DNA of 64,000 nt from Bryum argenteum (GCA_037043015.1 CM073322.1:27618364-27682363); one strand, 5' to 3'. Numbered from the stretch's first letter, positions 1 to 12,279 are shown. Numbers and translations are program-made. Notes: generated from the sequence alone by a model not told the origin.

Positions 1-2434
1 GCGTATGTTGAATATTGGAGAGTGCTTTTATGGGAAAAGGCATTTGGCAACTACCTCGCTCAAAATGCCAGCTCGAAGTTCTTAAAAGGATCTGATATTC
101 AGAAGATTCGTGGTGGCAAGGTTACTATTAAGCGGCTCTTATTCCGGTACGTATTCACTTAGCATTTATTTTTCCTACTCAATTTGCGAGTTAACGAAAT
201 TTTTACTGAATACTACAGTTTGTTTCTGTCATTTGTTTTCATGAGTGTAGGTACTTGAAACAAGAGCTTCTTAGCAAAGGAGCCTTGGCTTCATGGTCCA
301 TTCCTGTTGACTTCGAGGACGTAAACGTCTCAAATGATCCATCCAGCATCTTCTCCGAAGCCCAACAGAGACGGTTTTCCAACTCACAGTTGCTGACCGC
401 TGGTTGGTTCCTTGAGTGCAATGATAACTTTGTGCACAAGGAAGAGAGACATCTGCTTCGCAACCTCAATTCAAACGCACCACGCGATGCACCTATGGAG
501 ATCGGTGACGATGACGACGAAGACGTCTCCATTATACCAAGCGCACCTGTCTCGCCCTCCGAACCTCCTTCACCGGTTGCACAGCCCAGAACCCGAGCTA
601 ACAGAAAGCGTCGCAACGGTGCTGCGGTGCCTGTAGTTGATCTTGAACAAGAACACGATGAAATCGCTCCACTCCATCAAGACATTGCAGGTCGAGAAGA
701 AGCTGATTTGACTCAGGCTTCACATGGAGCGACCAACAATGCAGTACGACGCGGTCGACAATTGACTCAGGTTTCTGGAGGCGCTCTAACGAACGCGGAG
801 TCCCCTCCTCAATCTTTCACAGTCGACCACAACTCCGGAAAGAAGTTTGCTTCACTCCCATTTCTTGAACCGAAGGTTGTTGGACAGTGCTTGTCCTCCG
901 AGATTACCATTTCTCTTCCAATGTACTTGGAGAAAGGGGATATCGGAGCTTCTGTTCAGAAGGCAGCTCATGAAACAAAAGACTGGGACACGCAAGTCAT
1001 GGACATCATCAGCCACATCAGAAAGGTATAATGTCTTGAATCCTATATTAAATAATTTTATTTCTGAAACTTACATTGGAACACATCGCTTACAACGTGG
1101 CTAACTTATTGTGATTTTTAAAGATTGGGAAGGACAGGAAGTATCCATGTAAGGAGATGGGCACAAAACACCCGCATCCCGGCATTGATCTCATCTACGC
1201 AGACGTTCCCGAAAACTTACCCGTTCCTGACGTGTCGCCCGTCGAGATTCCTTCATGGAACAAGCGAGAGAAGAGCTACTTCGAGAGTGTGTTCTTCTTT
1301 GCTTTCTACAACTTGACAGACGAGGGTGCGATACTTGTAATGCATCCCAAGGACCGTCGAGTCGAGAAAGCTCTGGACGCCGAATCGAAGGCTTTTGATT
1401 TCCGAATGGTGCGAGATTGGTGGGGATACAATCCCATGCCAATGGCGTCAACGAACCCTCACGTGAAAACGGTATGGTCTTCATTCTACATTCAAATCAT
1501 TCTTTATGAAAATTTACAACGGTTTGGTAAATTCGTGTCATGGATCGAATTTTGCAGACTCACAACTTCCACATCAAGGTCTTTGTTCGGAAGTCTTTCG
1601 CCACCAGATTCTCTATAAGACAGGTTGCGAAAGAGTACGCAGGTGTGCCCATTCTTCCCGACGAGGAGGACCATGTCTTCAATTTTGCGAGCAATGACTC
1701 CATTCGGAAGAAGGAAGATGGTACTCCGTGGCGTGGCTCGCGAGAGAAGGATCCTTCCTTCATCCAGTGTTTTATTGACTCTCTCACAGACGAGCGGGGA
1801 ATCGTCTTTGACTGGAGCCCTAGTACAGGTTAGTTGTTGCTAATACGAACTGTCATTCAAAGTATTCAATATTGTAGTTCTGATGTTCGTTGCTGGTATG
1901 TAGGTGCTTCCGTGATTGCCTGCGCACGATCGAACCGCCATCTCATTGCTGTTGAAGCTGATGAAGAGATATTTGACGGTCTTTTATCGGCATACGTGGA
2001 TGGTACCGCTTTTGAGGAAGAAAGCGGCGATTCGGGTCCAGTTTATGACTACGACAGTGACACTTCTGAACCGCTTCAGAAGAAGCAACGCCCAACATTT
2101 TGTGCGTACATATCTCTTACTCCTCCCCTTCCCTACTATTGCCACCTTCACTGGCTAATAATTTATTGGTATTGACTTTTTCTGTACTTTTAGGATCGCA
2201 GGTTCCAATCCACGCTTCATTGGCGACGGAAGTCTCTATAGCAGTCCTCCGCAAACCTTCACCCTGCCATCTTATGCGGAGCGGATAGCCCAGGAATTTG
2301 TCGCTGCCCCTTCTCCCGTCTTATCGGACAGTAGTAGACGTCGACGCTTTAGCTCGAGAGTGCTTGCGTTTATAGACGATGAGGCAGATCAGTGTGACCA
2401 ACACTTTAATGGTCGTTCACCATCTGCTTCTTAG
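1..2434 (+). CDS. Degenerate beta-class DNA amino-methyltransferase-like protein, 5' partial
   Basis: Six exons can be followed in one frame: 1-146, 251-1025, 1124-1471, 1558-1828, 1904-2101 and 2202-2434, all with GT-AG introns of 76-104 nt. The 5' end lies outside the window. The middle of the protein carries IYADVPENLP followed by a segment reading NLTDEGAILVMHP; a later exon junction gives GIVFDWSPSTGASVIACA and then IAVEADEE. This order (motif IV, strand with GG, then FxGxG and an acidic E) matches beta-class N4-cytosine/N6-adenine methyltransferases, where one expects DPPY and DPFxGSGTT. Both signature motifs are altered, so catalysis is doubtful. The N-terminal half has an acidic stretch (DDDDED) and no domain I recognise. 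It could be a domesticated or transposon-associated methyltransferase, or a reader protein that kept the fold. The family call is inference from motif order. Confidence 0.5.
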
Positions 2435-3196
2435 TAGTTTTTATTTTCCTGGTTTGGTTTGGACTACGTAGGAATATAGTCCTACGGCATTGGTCATACA
2501 TGTTGTGTTATTATATATTTTTATATCTATATATGACGTTTACCTATTAATCATGAACGTTTAACGCTTTCTTAATTTATATCTAAATGTTTTAGTTTTA
2601 AACTGATTGCAAACTAAAAGTTTCAGAACGTTTCTTTATTTTCAAATGGAGTAATTGAATATAGCCAATGTTGGTAGGGGCTCTGGTACAGTATTTGTAT
2701 AGCTCAGGATAGCTACTTTACGACGCACTACAACGCTCAAACGAGCCCAAGGAGAATCGAACTCGGACCACTACAATGCGACGTGAATGTCTTTCTGTAC
2801 ACCTTACAAGGAGACACGGAAAGACGACTTGAAGTCCTAAACTTCAGATTATATATACGGAAGCATTTACATATAATTTTTTATAAGTGTAATAGTAAAT
2901 TGATGACGTCAGCCCTAATTATACTATACATTTTAAAATCATAAAAGTAAATTTATTGATGTCCGAACGGGCCCTCCCAGATTTCGGTTAAAGTTTTGTA
3001 TTTGAGAGTGAACGAGGCCAGTATATGATTTCAAATGAATGGGTTACATATGATGATGTCGACCCTAATTTAATTAACTTTTACTTAAACTTACAAATGT
3101 GGAATATTTATGAAATATTGTAGGACCTATATCCACGGTTTTGGGTACTTTCAGGCCTAAAAATAACCATTTCAAATTTTAAGAACCACCCATTCC
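2435..3196. other. Spacer after the methyltransferase-like gene
   Basis: AT-rich, presumably holding the 3' untranslated region of the upstream gene just after 2434. A short inverted repeat around GGACTACGTAGG lies near 2460-2486. I see no gene. Confidence 0.5.
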
Positions 3197-3823
3197 ATGG
3201 TAATAGGCCCATTAACTTTTAAATTTTTTTTTTCTCACCGCTCAAACTTTACCGCTCACCGCTCACCGCTCAACGCTCACACCGGTGGTTTCCCCTTGCT
3301 GGGAGCCCTCCTCCACGTGGAGATGAAGGAACCAACCCTTCCAGAGGAGGATGTGCTCGCACCCCCAGAGGTGTCTACGGAGGGGCCAGCACCCATGGAG
3401 ATTGAGGAGGTGCCCCTACCCCTTCCGGAGGAGCAGGAGATTCCAGCCGATGGCGATGTTCCGGAGAGAAGGGAGGAAGATCAAGCTGCAACACCCCCTC
3501 CGGAAGATGAGACTATGGGTGGAGTAGAGTCATCCGGTCCTACAGAGGAGGAGAGGGCAGTAGACGGAGAGGTCGGCCCTTCTCAACAACCGGATGAAGC
3601 CCCGATGGACAACACCACAGGTGAAGGGGTAGTACTCGCCGGGCAGCTTGAGGAAGTAGCACCCCAACCGGAGGCCCAAGACGGAATAATGGAGGATCAA
3701 GGCGGACAAGGACAACAGGAGGAACCCACGGCCCCACAGGAAGAGCAGGAGGTCCACCCCATTCCCCCTCCGTCAAAGCTGAAGGCACTCCGGAACAGGT
3801 GGAAGAACCGGAGAACTCAGTAA
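3197..3823 (+). CDS. Glu/Pro-rich reading frame, unknown function
   Basis: An open frame of about 208 codons; the first ATG with a plausible context is at 3323 and would give 166 residues. The product is very rich in Glu, Pro and Gly with repeated PEEE and PPPE patches and ends in a basic tail (KALRNRWKNRRTQ). Base composition jumps from AT-rich to GC-rich at about 3290, which supports coding or imported sequence. No domain is recognisable. The following 1.4 kb is non-coding, GC-rich and repeat-like, so this could be the tail of a structural protein of an old LTR-type element as well as a host gene. I cannot decide between these. Confidence 0.3.
   Translation: MVIGPLTFKFFFSHRSNFTAHRSPLNAHTGGFPLLGALLHVEMKEPTLPEEDVLAPPEVSTEGPAPMEIEEVPLPLPEEQEIPADGDVPERREEDQAATPPPEDETMGGVESSGPTEEERAVDGEVGPSQQPDEAPMDNTTGEGVVLAGQLEEVAPQPEAQDGIMEDQGGQGQQEEPTAPQEEQEVHPIPPPSKLKALRNRWKNRRTQ
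3233..3283. repeat. CCGCTCA microsatellite
   Basis: Imperfect tandem copies of a 7-bp unit (CCGCTCA) immediately before the GC-rich segment. Confidence 0.7.
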
Positions 3824-5500
3824 AACCCGAGGTTTTACATCGGCACTTGGATCGATCAAGGGGTCAGACCCCCCCCCCCCGCGAATGGAGAGGTGCTCCC
3901 AGGAGGAATGTCCCGCCGCCAGACACCTCAAGCCGCCCCACGCCGCCGGAGGAAGACGTTAATTAGTGTTAGTTAGGTTAGAATTAGCTATGAATAGTAG
4001 ATGCCCTTTTTGCCACTCACCCCGGGAATCTCGGAGACCCGGGAATTCCGGATCTGATAGGGTTTCCGGGAAATCCGAGACCCCCTGTACTTATCGAAGG
4101 CTCTGCGGAGTCCTTCGGGTCTTTTCTGTAATCCACCTCTGTGAGTAAAGGCTGAACTTGCATCTGAAAACCTGTGTCCTTGCCTTGTGTGTGTGAGTGA
4201 TTTTCTTGGTGTTGTGTGTAAGTGAATATTGAAAACCGGTTGTGGGTACATGGAGTCCCTTGTTGGTTCGGTAGTTACAAGTCTAACATACCCGGAGAGG
4301 GGTTGCCAGAGGAGTGACGCCGTCAGTAAGAGGTCCAAGCGGGAGAAGTCCTAGCGTTCTGGAGGTGTTCAGTTGGTGACAAGGGGGTGTCGCTCCAACC
4401 GGGTTGGACAGAGGAGTCGGGCTGGTGAGTAAAGCCACCCTGCGTACCCACCTCCCGGATGGGATATTCGGTTGAGGGAGGCCCTCGTTTGGGGTCGTAT
4501 GCAAACCCGGATACCAACTAACCACCAGTATACGTCAGTAGGAGTCTCGTGGGCTGAGTAGCGGGATGCTGCTCACTGCAGACCGGATCACAAGTCGTGT
4601 CGCCTAGAGAGAGAGAGAACCGGATAGCTGCTGGTGTGACCTACCGTTTGGGCAAACTAACTGAGCAGTAGCGGCAGTTGTAAGGGAGGAACTCCAACTA
4701 GAGAAAGAGAGAGGGAGATACGAGCATAGGTGAAACTCCAGTCACCCTAATCAACCGGAGGAGAGTGCCCCTTCCGTACTCTTTTAAAACTAACAGGAAG
4801 AACCCCTCCGAGGATTTACGGAGGTGAAACTAAATCACCACTTATTAACACGTCCTAACCAGTCAGGATACCATTTGAGCTGAGGAGGGAAACCGGATCA
4901 GTATCAAACCGGTTACCCTGGGGTTTTGGAGTCAGGAAAAAGGCTAGGTCTAAACCACCGAACCTACTGGTCCGGTGTACCCAGATTTGTTCGGTCGTTG
5001 TAGCGTCAAACCGGTAGTCAATCCGGATTTCATCTTGTCTTCACACTTCACAGAATCTCCGCGGAACGTTACCCGGAAGGTGGACCATTTTGCTAGGTTG
5101 TAGAGGTAAATTGGGTTGTTTTTGGTCTCCTCGGTTTGGTAACTCACGACAGTAAGTCATATACCAAAATTCCAAAGCCAGAGAGAACAAGTGGCAGGTT
5201 CTGGGAAAAGCAATGGAAGATGATTCAGAACAATACATTGAATGTAAAAGACTCCGGCATGAAAGACAAGTCCATATTATTCCGCCTTCCTTATTACCAG
5301 GTATTTATCTAACCACTTCAATATTCTAGAATCCTACCATGCATTGAGTATATGTATTGACGTGGCATGCTTAAACTTATCTTCGCAGTGGAGGCCAAAA
5401 GATAGATACGCCATTTAGCAAATCATAAGAAATCAAAATTCCAAAATCTGAGCATGTAACACGAACTTCAGAAGGAATATGGTTAAAAGAAATTGGTTTT
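3824..5500. other. GC-rich non-coding repeat-like segment
   Basis: Holds a C homopolymer run near 3870, a strongly self-complementary stretch at about 4018-4085 (CCCGGGAATCTCGGAGACCC and related inverse copies) and GAGAGA runs at 4602 and 4700. No reading frame is convincing. Composition differs from both flanks. It may be an untranslated or terminal part of an old LTR-type element, but paired terminal repeats and a primer-binding site were not found, so this remains unclassified. Confidence 0.3.
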
Positions 5501-5540
5501 AGGTTACAAATAATTTTTATAATGAAAGTTTTATTTGAGA

Positions 5541-6194
5541 TTATGTAATCTAGAGATACATATCGAATTTTCGTCACTTATCGGCTTATCGCAATATAGT
5601 TTTGTTTTTCTATTAATTATAAAGGGGTCCCGGGCCGTTGAGCACATTGCGCTTGGGTTGTCTTATGGATGGATTTGATACAAATTTATCCACCTAGACA
5701 AATCATGTTGTATTGTAAGATATATTTTGAGAACACTAAGGGTAGAGCAATATTAATAAGGACCACGAAAAAGTATCGTTTAGAAACAATATTTTAAACA
5801 TCTTCTCTTTATAATCATTTATTGTCTATGGGGTCATTTTAATAGCACTTCTTCTCCCGTACATGGTAGTTATATAATTTCAAATTATGAAATCCAAAGA
5901 TATTTTTTGAATTTCCGTCACTTATCGCAATATAGTTTTGTTTTTCTATTAATTATAAAGGGGTCTCCAGCCGTTGAGCACATAGAGCTTGGGTTGTCTC
6001 ATGGATGAATTTGGTACAGATTTATCCACTTAGAGAATTCATATTGTATTGTAAGATAGATTTTGAGAACACTAAGGGTAGAGCAATATTAATAAGGACC
6101 ACGAAAAAGTATTGTTTAGAAACAATATTTTAAATATCTTCTATTTATATTCATTTATTGTCTTTTGGGTCATTTTACTAGCACTTCTTCTCGG
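5541..6194. repeat. Tandem duplication of about 330 bp
   Basis: Two direct copies, about 5541-5859 and 5883-6194, share long nearly identical runs such as GAACACTAAGGGTAGAGCAA. The offset is 344 bp at the left and 336 bp further on because the first copy has an extra eight bases (GGCTTATC). The second copy runs into the transposase fragment. Confidence 0.8.
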
Positions 6195-6238
6195 GTTCTA
6201 ACGTCCTATAATATTTGTTTCTATGTATTTCATAAACA

Positions 6239-7702
6239 GGAGCTAGTAGTTCCTCATTTGCTCGATGTGATGCATACGGAGAAAAATGTTTGTGCTTCTC
6301 TCTTCAAAACATTCTCAAATTGTAAGGGAACCAAGTGTGATTCATTAGCATTGCGACGGTCTTTACAGCAGTTCAATGTATTGCAACGTTTTCATTCACA
6401 ACAAGATGGAGTGGATGATAAAGGAGCACCTAAATGGACTTATGCTCCCGCTGATTGGATCTAGACTAACGAACAGTATGATCGTACCATTGAAATGATC
6501 TCCCAGACTCGAGCACCGTTTGGATATGGCTCCAGTTTCCGACACAAGTTCAGTAATCGCACACTAGTAGGCTTCAAAACCCATGACTACCATAATTTGC
6601 TTCATGATTTGCTTCCTATTCCAGTGAGAGGAACCCTAACTACAGGAATCAGAAATATCGTGTACCGTTTGTCTGCTCTATTTCGTTGGGTTTGCTCAAA
6701 AGAAATCAGAATATCTGATTGCCCTCAAATGAAGATTGAGGCAGCAGAAATTCTATATGAAATGGAAATGCACTTGCCTATGTCTGTTTTTGACATTCAA
6801 GTACATAACATTTTGCATATAGTAGAAGAAGTAGAACTTGCAGGCTCAATCTCAATTCGATGGATGTATCACATTGAGCGGTATCTCAAAGTCTTGCAAG
6901 ACTATGTAAGACAAAGAGCCCGTCCGGAGGGTCCCATTGCCGAAGGGTATATCTCTGCAGAAAATATGTTCCATGTCAATGAGTATACTCAAAGGTTACA
7001 TAGGAATGCTACATGGCTTCACAAGCCAACCGAGGAGGATGTACGATCCAGAGGGATAGCATTACCGAAGGCATCAACCCTGAGACCATTGGATCCAATA
7101 TTTAGAGAACAAGCCGATAGGTTTTTATTATTTAATGCCCCATGCATGGAGATTTGGAGGGAACGCTATGACTTAGAGAGTAGAGGCATGATACAAAAAC
7201 CAACTTTCAAAGAATGGGTATATGAAGCTGTTCGTGAAGATATAGCTAATAGAAAGCCAGTGTCACAGATGGTCCTTGATATTGTTGTGGGACCACGAGA
7301 GAAAGGACAATTTTATACTATGTGTTGGGCTTATGGAGGCCACTTCCGTATTATGGCTAGGGATTTGAATAAAAAACTACCTTTGACTGTAGGGTGTCAG
7401 TCCTTTATGAGGTTAAAGGACACAAAATAGAGTTTTCTGGGTACATAGACACTATTGTACGTTTAAGCTTCGATAGCTTTGAAACAATATTGTTCAAGTG
7501 CCAATTTTGGGATACTATTATTGAGCATTGCGAGACAAATGCCATAGTATTGGAAGATGAATGTGGTTTTGATCGCGTTAAGGCAGGGGAGTTTTTAAGA
7601 GCTTCAAACTTAGAAGATGATCCTTTTATATTCCCAAAAGACGTTACACAACTATTTTATGTAGATGAAGCCTTGAACAACGGAGGGAAATTAGCAATTT
7701 AG
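6239..7702 (+). mobile_element. CACTA (En/Spm) TNP2-type transposase fragment
   Basis: The frame after a likely splice acceptor at 6238 reads VVPHLLDVMHTEKNVCASLF, typical of TNP2-type transposases of CACTA elements. It is followed by a DUF4218-like part (IRWMYHIERYLKVLQDYVRQ, then RARPEGPIAEGYISAE) and a DUF4216-like part ending in DDPFIFPKDVTQLFYVDEA. The frame carries one in-frame TAG at 6462-6464 and shifts frame near 7394-7420, so it is broken. The N-terminal part of the transposase and CACTAC termini are not identifiable, so this is an internal fragment or a strongly eroded copy. Confidence 0.85.
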
Positions 7703-7798
7703 GTAAAGCCACGTTCCAATCTTGTTGAGTACAAGCAAGCCATAGTGACGGATGGGGCATCCCAGGAAGAATCCCTTCATTTTTTTAGCTAGACATGA

Positions 7799-8386
7799 GC
7801 ATCCTCACAAGCGAGACCATTTTCACAGGCCACTCCAACCTCACAAGCGGAACCATCTTCACAGGCCACTCCTACTTTACAGGCATGCCCATTCTTACAG
7901 GCGAGACCATCCTCGCAAGCCGAACCATTCTCACAGGCGAGACCATCCTCACAGGCGACACCAACCTTACATGTAGGACCATCCTCACACATGGGACCGT
8001 CCTCATTGGCCACACCGACCTCACAGGCAGGACCATCTTCACAGGCGAGACCATCCTCACGGGCCACACGAACCTCACAGGCAGGACCATCGTATCGCCC
8101 ATTGACAAATGACAAAGATTTGGTCCAAACAAAGGCAAATGATGATGCAGGGGAAGATGTAAGCGATGAAGAAGAGCAAATTGGAGTTGCAGACGAAGAA
8201 ATATGGGAAGAAATGTACTCGGATGAAGAAGAGTCCAATAGCCCTGATTGGGAATCTGCAGGGGGTCTTGAACAATCTGCACAAGAGGAAGAGTTGGCAG
8301 AAATAAATAGTGATGGGGAAATGGGAGATGAACGACCCCTCACTTGTCTGGATTCTGCGGACCCTATATTCAAGGTAAATTTCTGA
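7799..8386 (+). repeat. 18-bp coding repeat and acidic tail behind the transposase
   Basis: From about 7799 to 8096 an 18-bp unit is repeated about 16 times. In one plus frame each unit gives a hexapeptide close to ARPSSQ, ATPTSQ or AGPSSQ. The same frame continues from 7991 without a stop into an acidic tail rich in Asp and Glu that ends at 8386. The other plus frames are also open over the array, as expected for an 18-bp period. It may be the C-terminal part of the CACTA protein or of a neighbouring gene carried with it. A stop lies shortly before the array in this frame. Confidence 0.6.
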
Positions 8387-9800
8387 CTTATTTGATCTTT
8401 TGAATAAATCAATGTTTTATTTTAGAGAACAAGAAGGTAAAAAAGAGTTTGAATCCTTGAGGTCACGATTCAGCACTGTTTTAAAAGAGATGATATAAAG
8501 TGGATGATGAATCACTAAAATGAAATTGATGTACAAAGCAAAATTCTAAGCGTTAATGCAAAGAGAAGATCTTTAGAGTTGGGTTCTTCATGTTTATTAT
8601 AAATATTTTAAAAATAAAGATGAAATGTTTTTTTTATTGAGATTAAAATTAAAATTTCAAATGAACTAACTTTTATTCCTTTAGTATTGTTATGAGATGA
8701 AAAGAACTTGCATTACGAGATGTAACAATAGTGTATTTGAAGCCACTCATGATGGAAAATCAAATTTGAAATCTCACTTTATTAACTAAGCTTAAAACCT
8801 GACGTAACAAAATTTAAAGGATTTCCATAAAAGTTCAAAGTCTTATCGTGTGTTATAGTAAAACAACAAATATTGTATGTAGTGTAAGGTGATGAATAAT
8901 GTGTTTACTCTTACCCATTGTTTAATAGTAATTGTTGAGTCTTGGGTAATTCATGTTGGCAATTATCTTCCAACATGAGTTATCATCCAATTCGATTCAG
9001 TACATTTATGAGATTTTAGTTTTATCATATAAACTTTTATCTTCAATATTATTCCTTAAATACGGTAAATATGTGTATCTCAACATATGAAAATGTATAA
9101 CGTTACTATTCTTCAAAAATATTGGGAGGAGGTACAGTTACTATTCTTACAGACATTCATCTTTTGATATGTACGGTTGAGGTACCTAAAAGCGTGAACT
9201 TATGTTGCCTACACTATTTCTGGACCAATCATTAACAGGGCGATATTTTCCCTGACGAAGAAGTTAGTTTTATCGGGGAATGCAAAACTTTCTCTAGATT
9301 ATATTCCAATATTAAAATATGGAAATTTTTTCAAAGTGAGAAGTACTTTACGACCTTAGAACGTGATATACAAATAAGGTACATATGCTCTTTCAAAATC
9401 TAGAAATAATAATATAGCGGTTCTGTGTCACCTAAAGATTTGAGGTACGTCAACCTTAGAGTAAAGTTCGCTATTAAAATGGCAAAAACCGAATACAGTA
9501 TGTACTGTACTCCAAGTCTAGAATATAGTGTAATGGGATAAGTAGTGTGGGGGGACCACCCATCGTAATTTCATAAACCCTAAACACAGACAAAAAACTC
9601 AGAAAAATGTGATGAGCATTGATCATTTCAAAAACGCAGTACGTTTTCTTTAAGGCGTATCAACCAATTCACCGACCTTCACAGGGAAGTCCGCACTTTC
9701 GTAGCTTCTGTCATTCACGCGGAAAGTTCGGGCCCCAAAATTTTAAGTGGAGTGAAATTATGATTGGTTGCCTCTATTTCAGAGATTTTTACCTTCGTTA
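8387..9800. other. AT-rich spacer
   Basis: Low-GC sequence with many stops in all frames. I see no gene or clear repeat. Confidence 0.5.
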
Positions 9801-10990
9801 ATCGATTTGCAGGGACGCTAAAGTGACGGCAAAAGGGACGCGGAGCCAAATGATGTTTGTAGGGGCAACGGCGTCTACTGGCCGACGTGACTTGGCGCCG
9901 CAAGGAGATGATGGAGTTTGCGCGGGAATGGAGAACGCCGTATGGGAATGGCTGACGCTCATTATCGTCGACAAGTGGAGAGTGAAAGAAACCACAACAT
10001 GCGGGGTTGTGAGGGCTGTGGCGTTGTTCTCTCAGCTTTTTCAGCGCAATTCGAAGTACCTACCACGAACGTGGTTAACGAAATGTAGGCTTTACCGAGA
10101 AAGCGGATAAAATGTAGTAACTTGGTTGTGTTCGAAGGTAAATTTTAGCGGCCTCCTTGATGTTGACACGCCGAGTATGAAGAATTGCAGTGTGAATGAA
10201 GTTGTTCGTAGTAATTTTTGGCGGATCTTACGCACAAATTGGTGACATTGTTGTATGCAGTAATGGATGAGTTTTGTGAGAATCAATGGTAGTACATGGG
10301 CGTCAGTGAGAAGAATGGCAAGTCTGTGTTGAAACAGTTGAAAGAGTTGGAATCCTGCGAAGTATCGAAGCATGGCGCAGAAAGAAGATTGAGCAGCCGT
10401 TAAGCCTTCCGTACGTTGTGCAGCCCAATTCTTGAAGGTATGGAACCGAAATTTATTTCTGTAATATGTTTATGGATGGCAAACACAGTTTTGGTTATCG
10501 TGGGCTATGGGGTCCAGTAGTAACACCTGAGAAACCGAGACCATGTACGAAATTTGTTTACAATTCACATAGAATGTTTATTGCGGTTATGAATGTAGCT
10601 TGTAGGGTTCAAGCAATTATTTTGTTACCTTCTTCTCATAACAAACCCAGAAAGAAAATCAGGTTGAATATCCATAGTGTTAAAACTCGTTTCGTTTTCA
10701 TGGGGTTTGCTTTTGAGTTTAGTGATGCAATATGTGCCAGGAGGGACCCTTTTCGAGATTTGGTTCATTATGTAGTTGCAAGTTAAAAAATAGCCCGTTG
10801 TTGTAAGTCGTCGGAGTCGAAGTAAGTGGAAATCCGTCTTTCTGCCTTCGAGGGGATGAAGTTTGTGTACGGAGAGGAGATAAACATGAGCTGCATAGTT
10901 GGTGGTACAACATTGTAACTCAGAATGGCCGGAAATGCTAAGGATCAGCGACATTTAATGAGCTTGTAGGCGACGTTCAGATGTGGCTTC
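9801..10990. other. Possible promoter and leader region of the F-box-like gene
   Basis: A GC-rich island at about 9815-10110 (ACGGCGTCTACTGGCCGACG and similar) stands out in AT-rich surroundings, as plant promoters or 5' leader exons often do. Open frames here are short and not convincing. The first coding exon downstream is at 12398, so a leader with a long intron is possible. Confidence 0.25.
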
Positions 10991-10994
10991 TTAA

Positions 10995-11257
10995 CCCCCA
11001 ATGTCGAAATCGACCATATCACTGTTCATCTGCCTGAAACGATCCATTCTGAAATCGTTGAACAATTTTTTTTAAACTTGATTTTGAGAAATCCAACCGT
11101 AGGATCTTGTTGAGAGCCATCCAATTAGTCTATCTTCCAAGTTTTATTGATTTTGACCGTACGGATCTTGACATATATTTGGTCAAAGTTCCAACTTTTA
11201 TAAAAACTTTCACTGCAGATGAATAGCACTTGATGTGGTCGATTTCGACATTAGGGG
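10995..11257. mobile_element. TTAA-flanked MITE, copy A
   Basis: A 263-bp element between TTAA at 10991-10994 and TTAA at 11258-11261. The terminal inverted repeats are about 27 bp with two mismatches: CCCCCAATGTCGAAATCGAC on the left and, reading inwards on the other strand, CCCCTAATGTCGAAATCGAC on the right. It has no coding capacity and contains the family 14-mer CCAACCGTAGGATC at 11093-11106. TTAA target duplication with a CCYT-type end fits the piggyBac superfamily. Confidence 0.85.
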
Positions 11258-12019
11258 TTAAAGATTAAAACTATTTTCTATCATGATACTTTACAGGGTA
11301 TATTCATGGAGAACAATAACGGTTTAGATTCTCGTAGTGGACGGCAACTTATTTAATGACCTTTCTGTGAGTACATGTGTTTCCATAACAAAGAGTACAT
11401 GTAGGGTATTGAAAGTATCGTTTCTTAATTTTGGCAGGGTTCCTGGAGTTGCACCTGCGTCGATTTTCATGAAACGCAATCGGTTCGGGACAATATTTTA
11501 TTGAGCCTTGCTGTCTGGCGATTGAGTTTTAGTATGTTTTTACGGGGAAAAAGGTACAAGTTTGGTTCGTGTAAGGTACGACTCATTCTCCACCACAAAG
11601 GCTTTCACTGTTGAATGCAATGATGTAGTTTAATTACGGATGCGAACATCCCCTATTATTCCGTTAATACAGGAGCCGTGGATGCAAATCAAAGTCAAAA
11701 TGGATTGAAGCCTGCATGATTTAATTCAAAACAATTGTATGGCTAATTAATCAAAGCTGTATTAGTGCAAAGTGTTATTGCGTTGTTGATGTGCTGACGC
11801 CGAGGTGACGATGACTTCTGATGGGACTTCATAGTATTAGGCTAAATTTTTACTTTTCAGTAATGTGCAAGAACAATATATCACATTTATAACAGAAGAA
11901 AACTTCGTTTGATGATGTGATAAAATGGAAGTGATGTTGACCTCAGTTGGCGTTCAAGAATGTTTCCTGTAAGCGTATGCTTTACAATAATGTGTAACTA
12001 AAGAATCTAATGCTTTTAA

Positions 12020-12279
12020 CCCCTAAATTTTCTTGATGCAAAATTGCCAAAATTACAAAATTTGACCTTCTTCTACTTCACGCCTCAAAAATTTCAGTCT
12101 AAGAATTCTCTAAAAGGTCCAACCGTAGGATCTCAAAGTTAAGTTGATATTCTACTTGCATGCAAAATTTCAACCGTTGATTCTTCTTCATTTGTGAGAT
12201 TGTAATGGTCAAAGTTGGCTGAATTTTTCTCCTGCGGGAACCTCCAAAACCCATTTCGGGTTTTAAGGAAAGTTAGGGG
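12020..12279. mobile_element. TTAA-flanked MITE, copy B
   Basis: A 260-bp element with TTAA at 12016-12019 and 12280-12283. Left end CCCCTAAATTTTCTT, right end inverse CCCCTAACTTTCCTT: about 15 bp with two mismatches. It contains CCAACCGTAGGATC at 12119-12132, identical to the 14-mer in copy A, which ties the two together although the ends differ. Confidence 0.8.

Noticed and set aside
3824-5300. Complete LTR retroelement
   Set aside because: No reverse transcriptase, integrase, paired long terminal repeats or primer-binding site could be identified; only composition and structure are suggestive.
2726-8890. CACTACAA-like start near 2726 and TGTAGTG near 8878 as ends of a complete CACTA element
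   Set aside because: Matching covers only about seven bases, flanking three-base duplications do not agree, and no subterminal repeats were seen.
9823-10110. 95-codon plus frame in the GC-rich island
   Set aside because: Overlapping minus frames are equally open and the product resembles nothing; more likely a promoter or leader.
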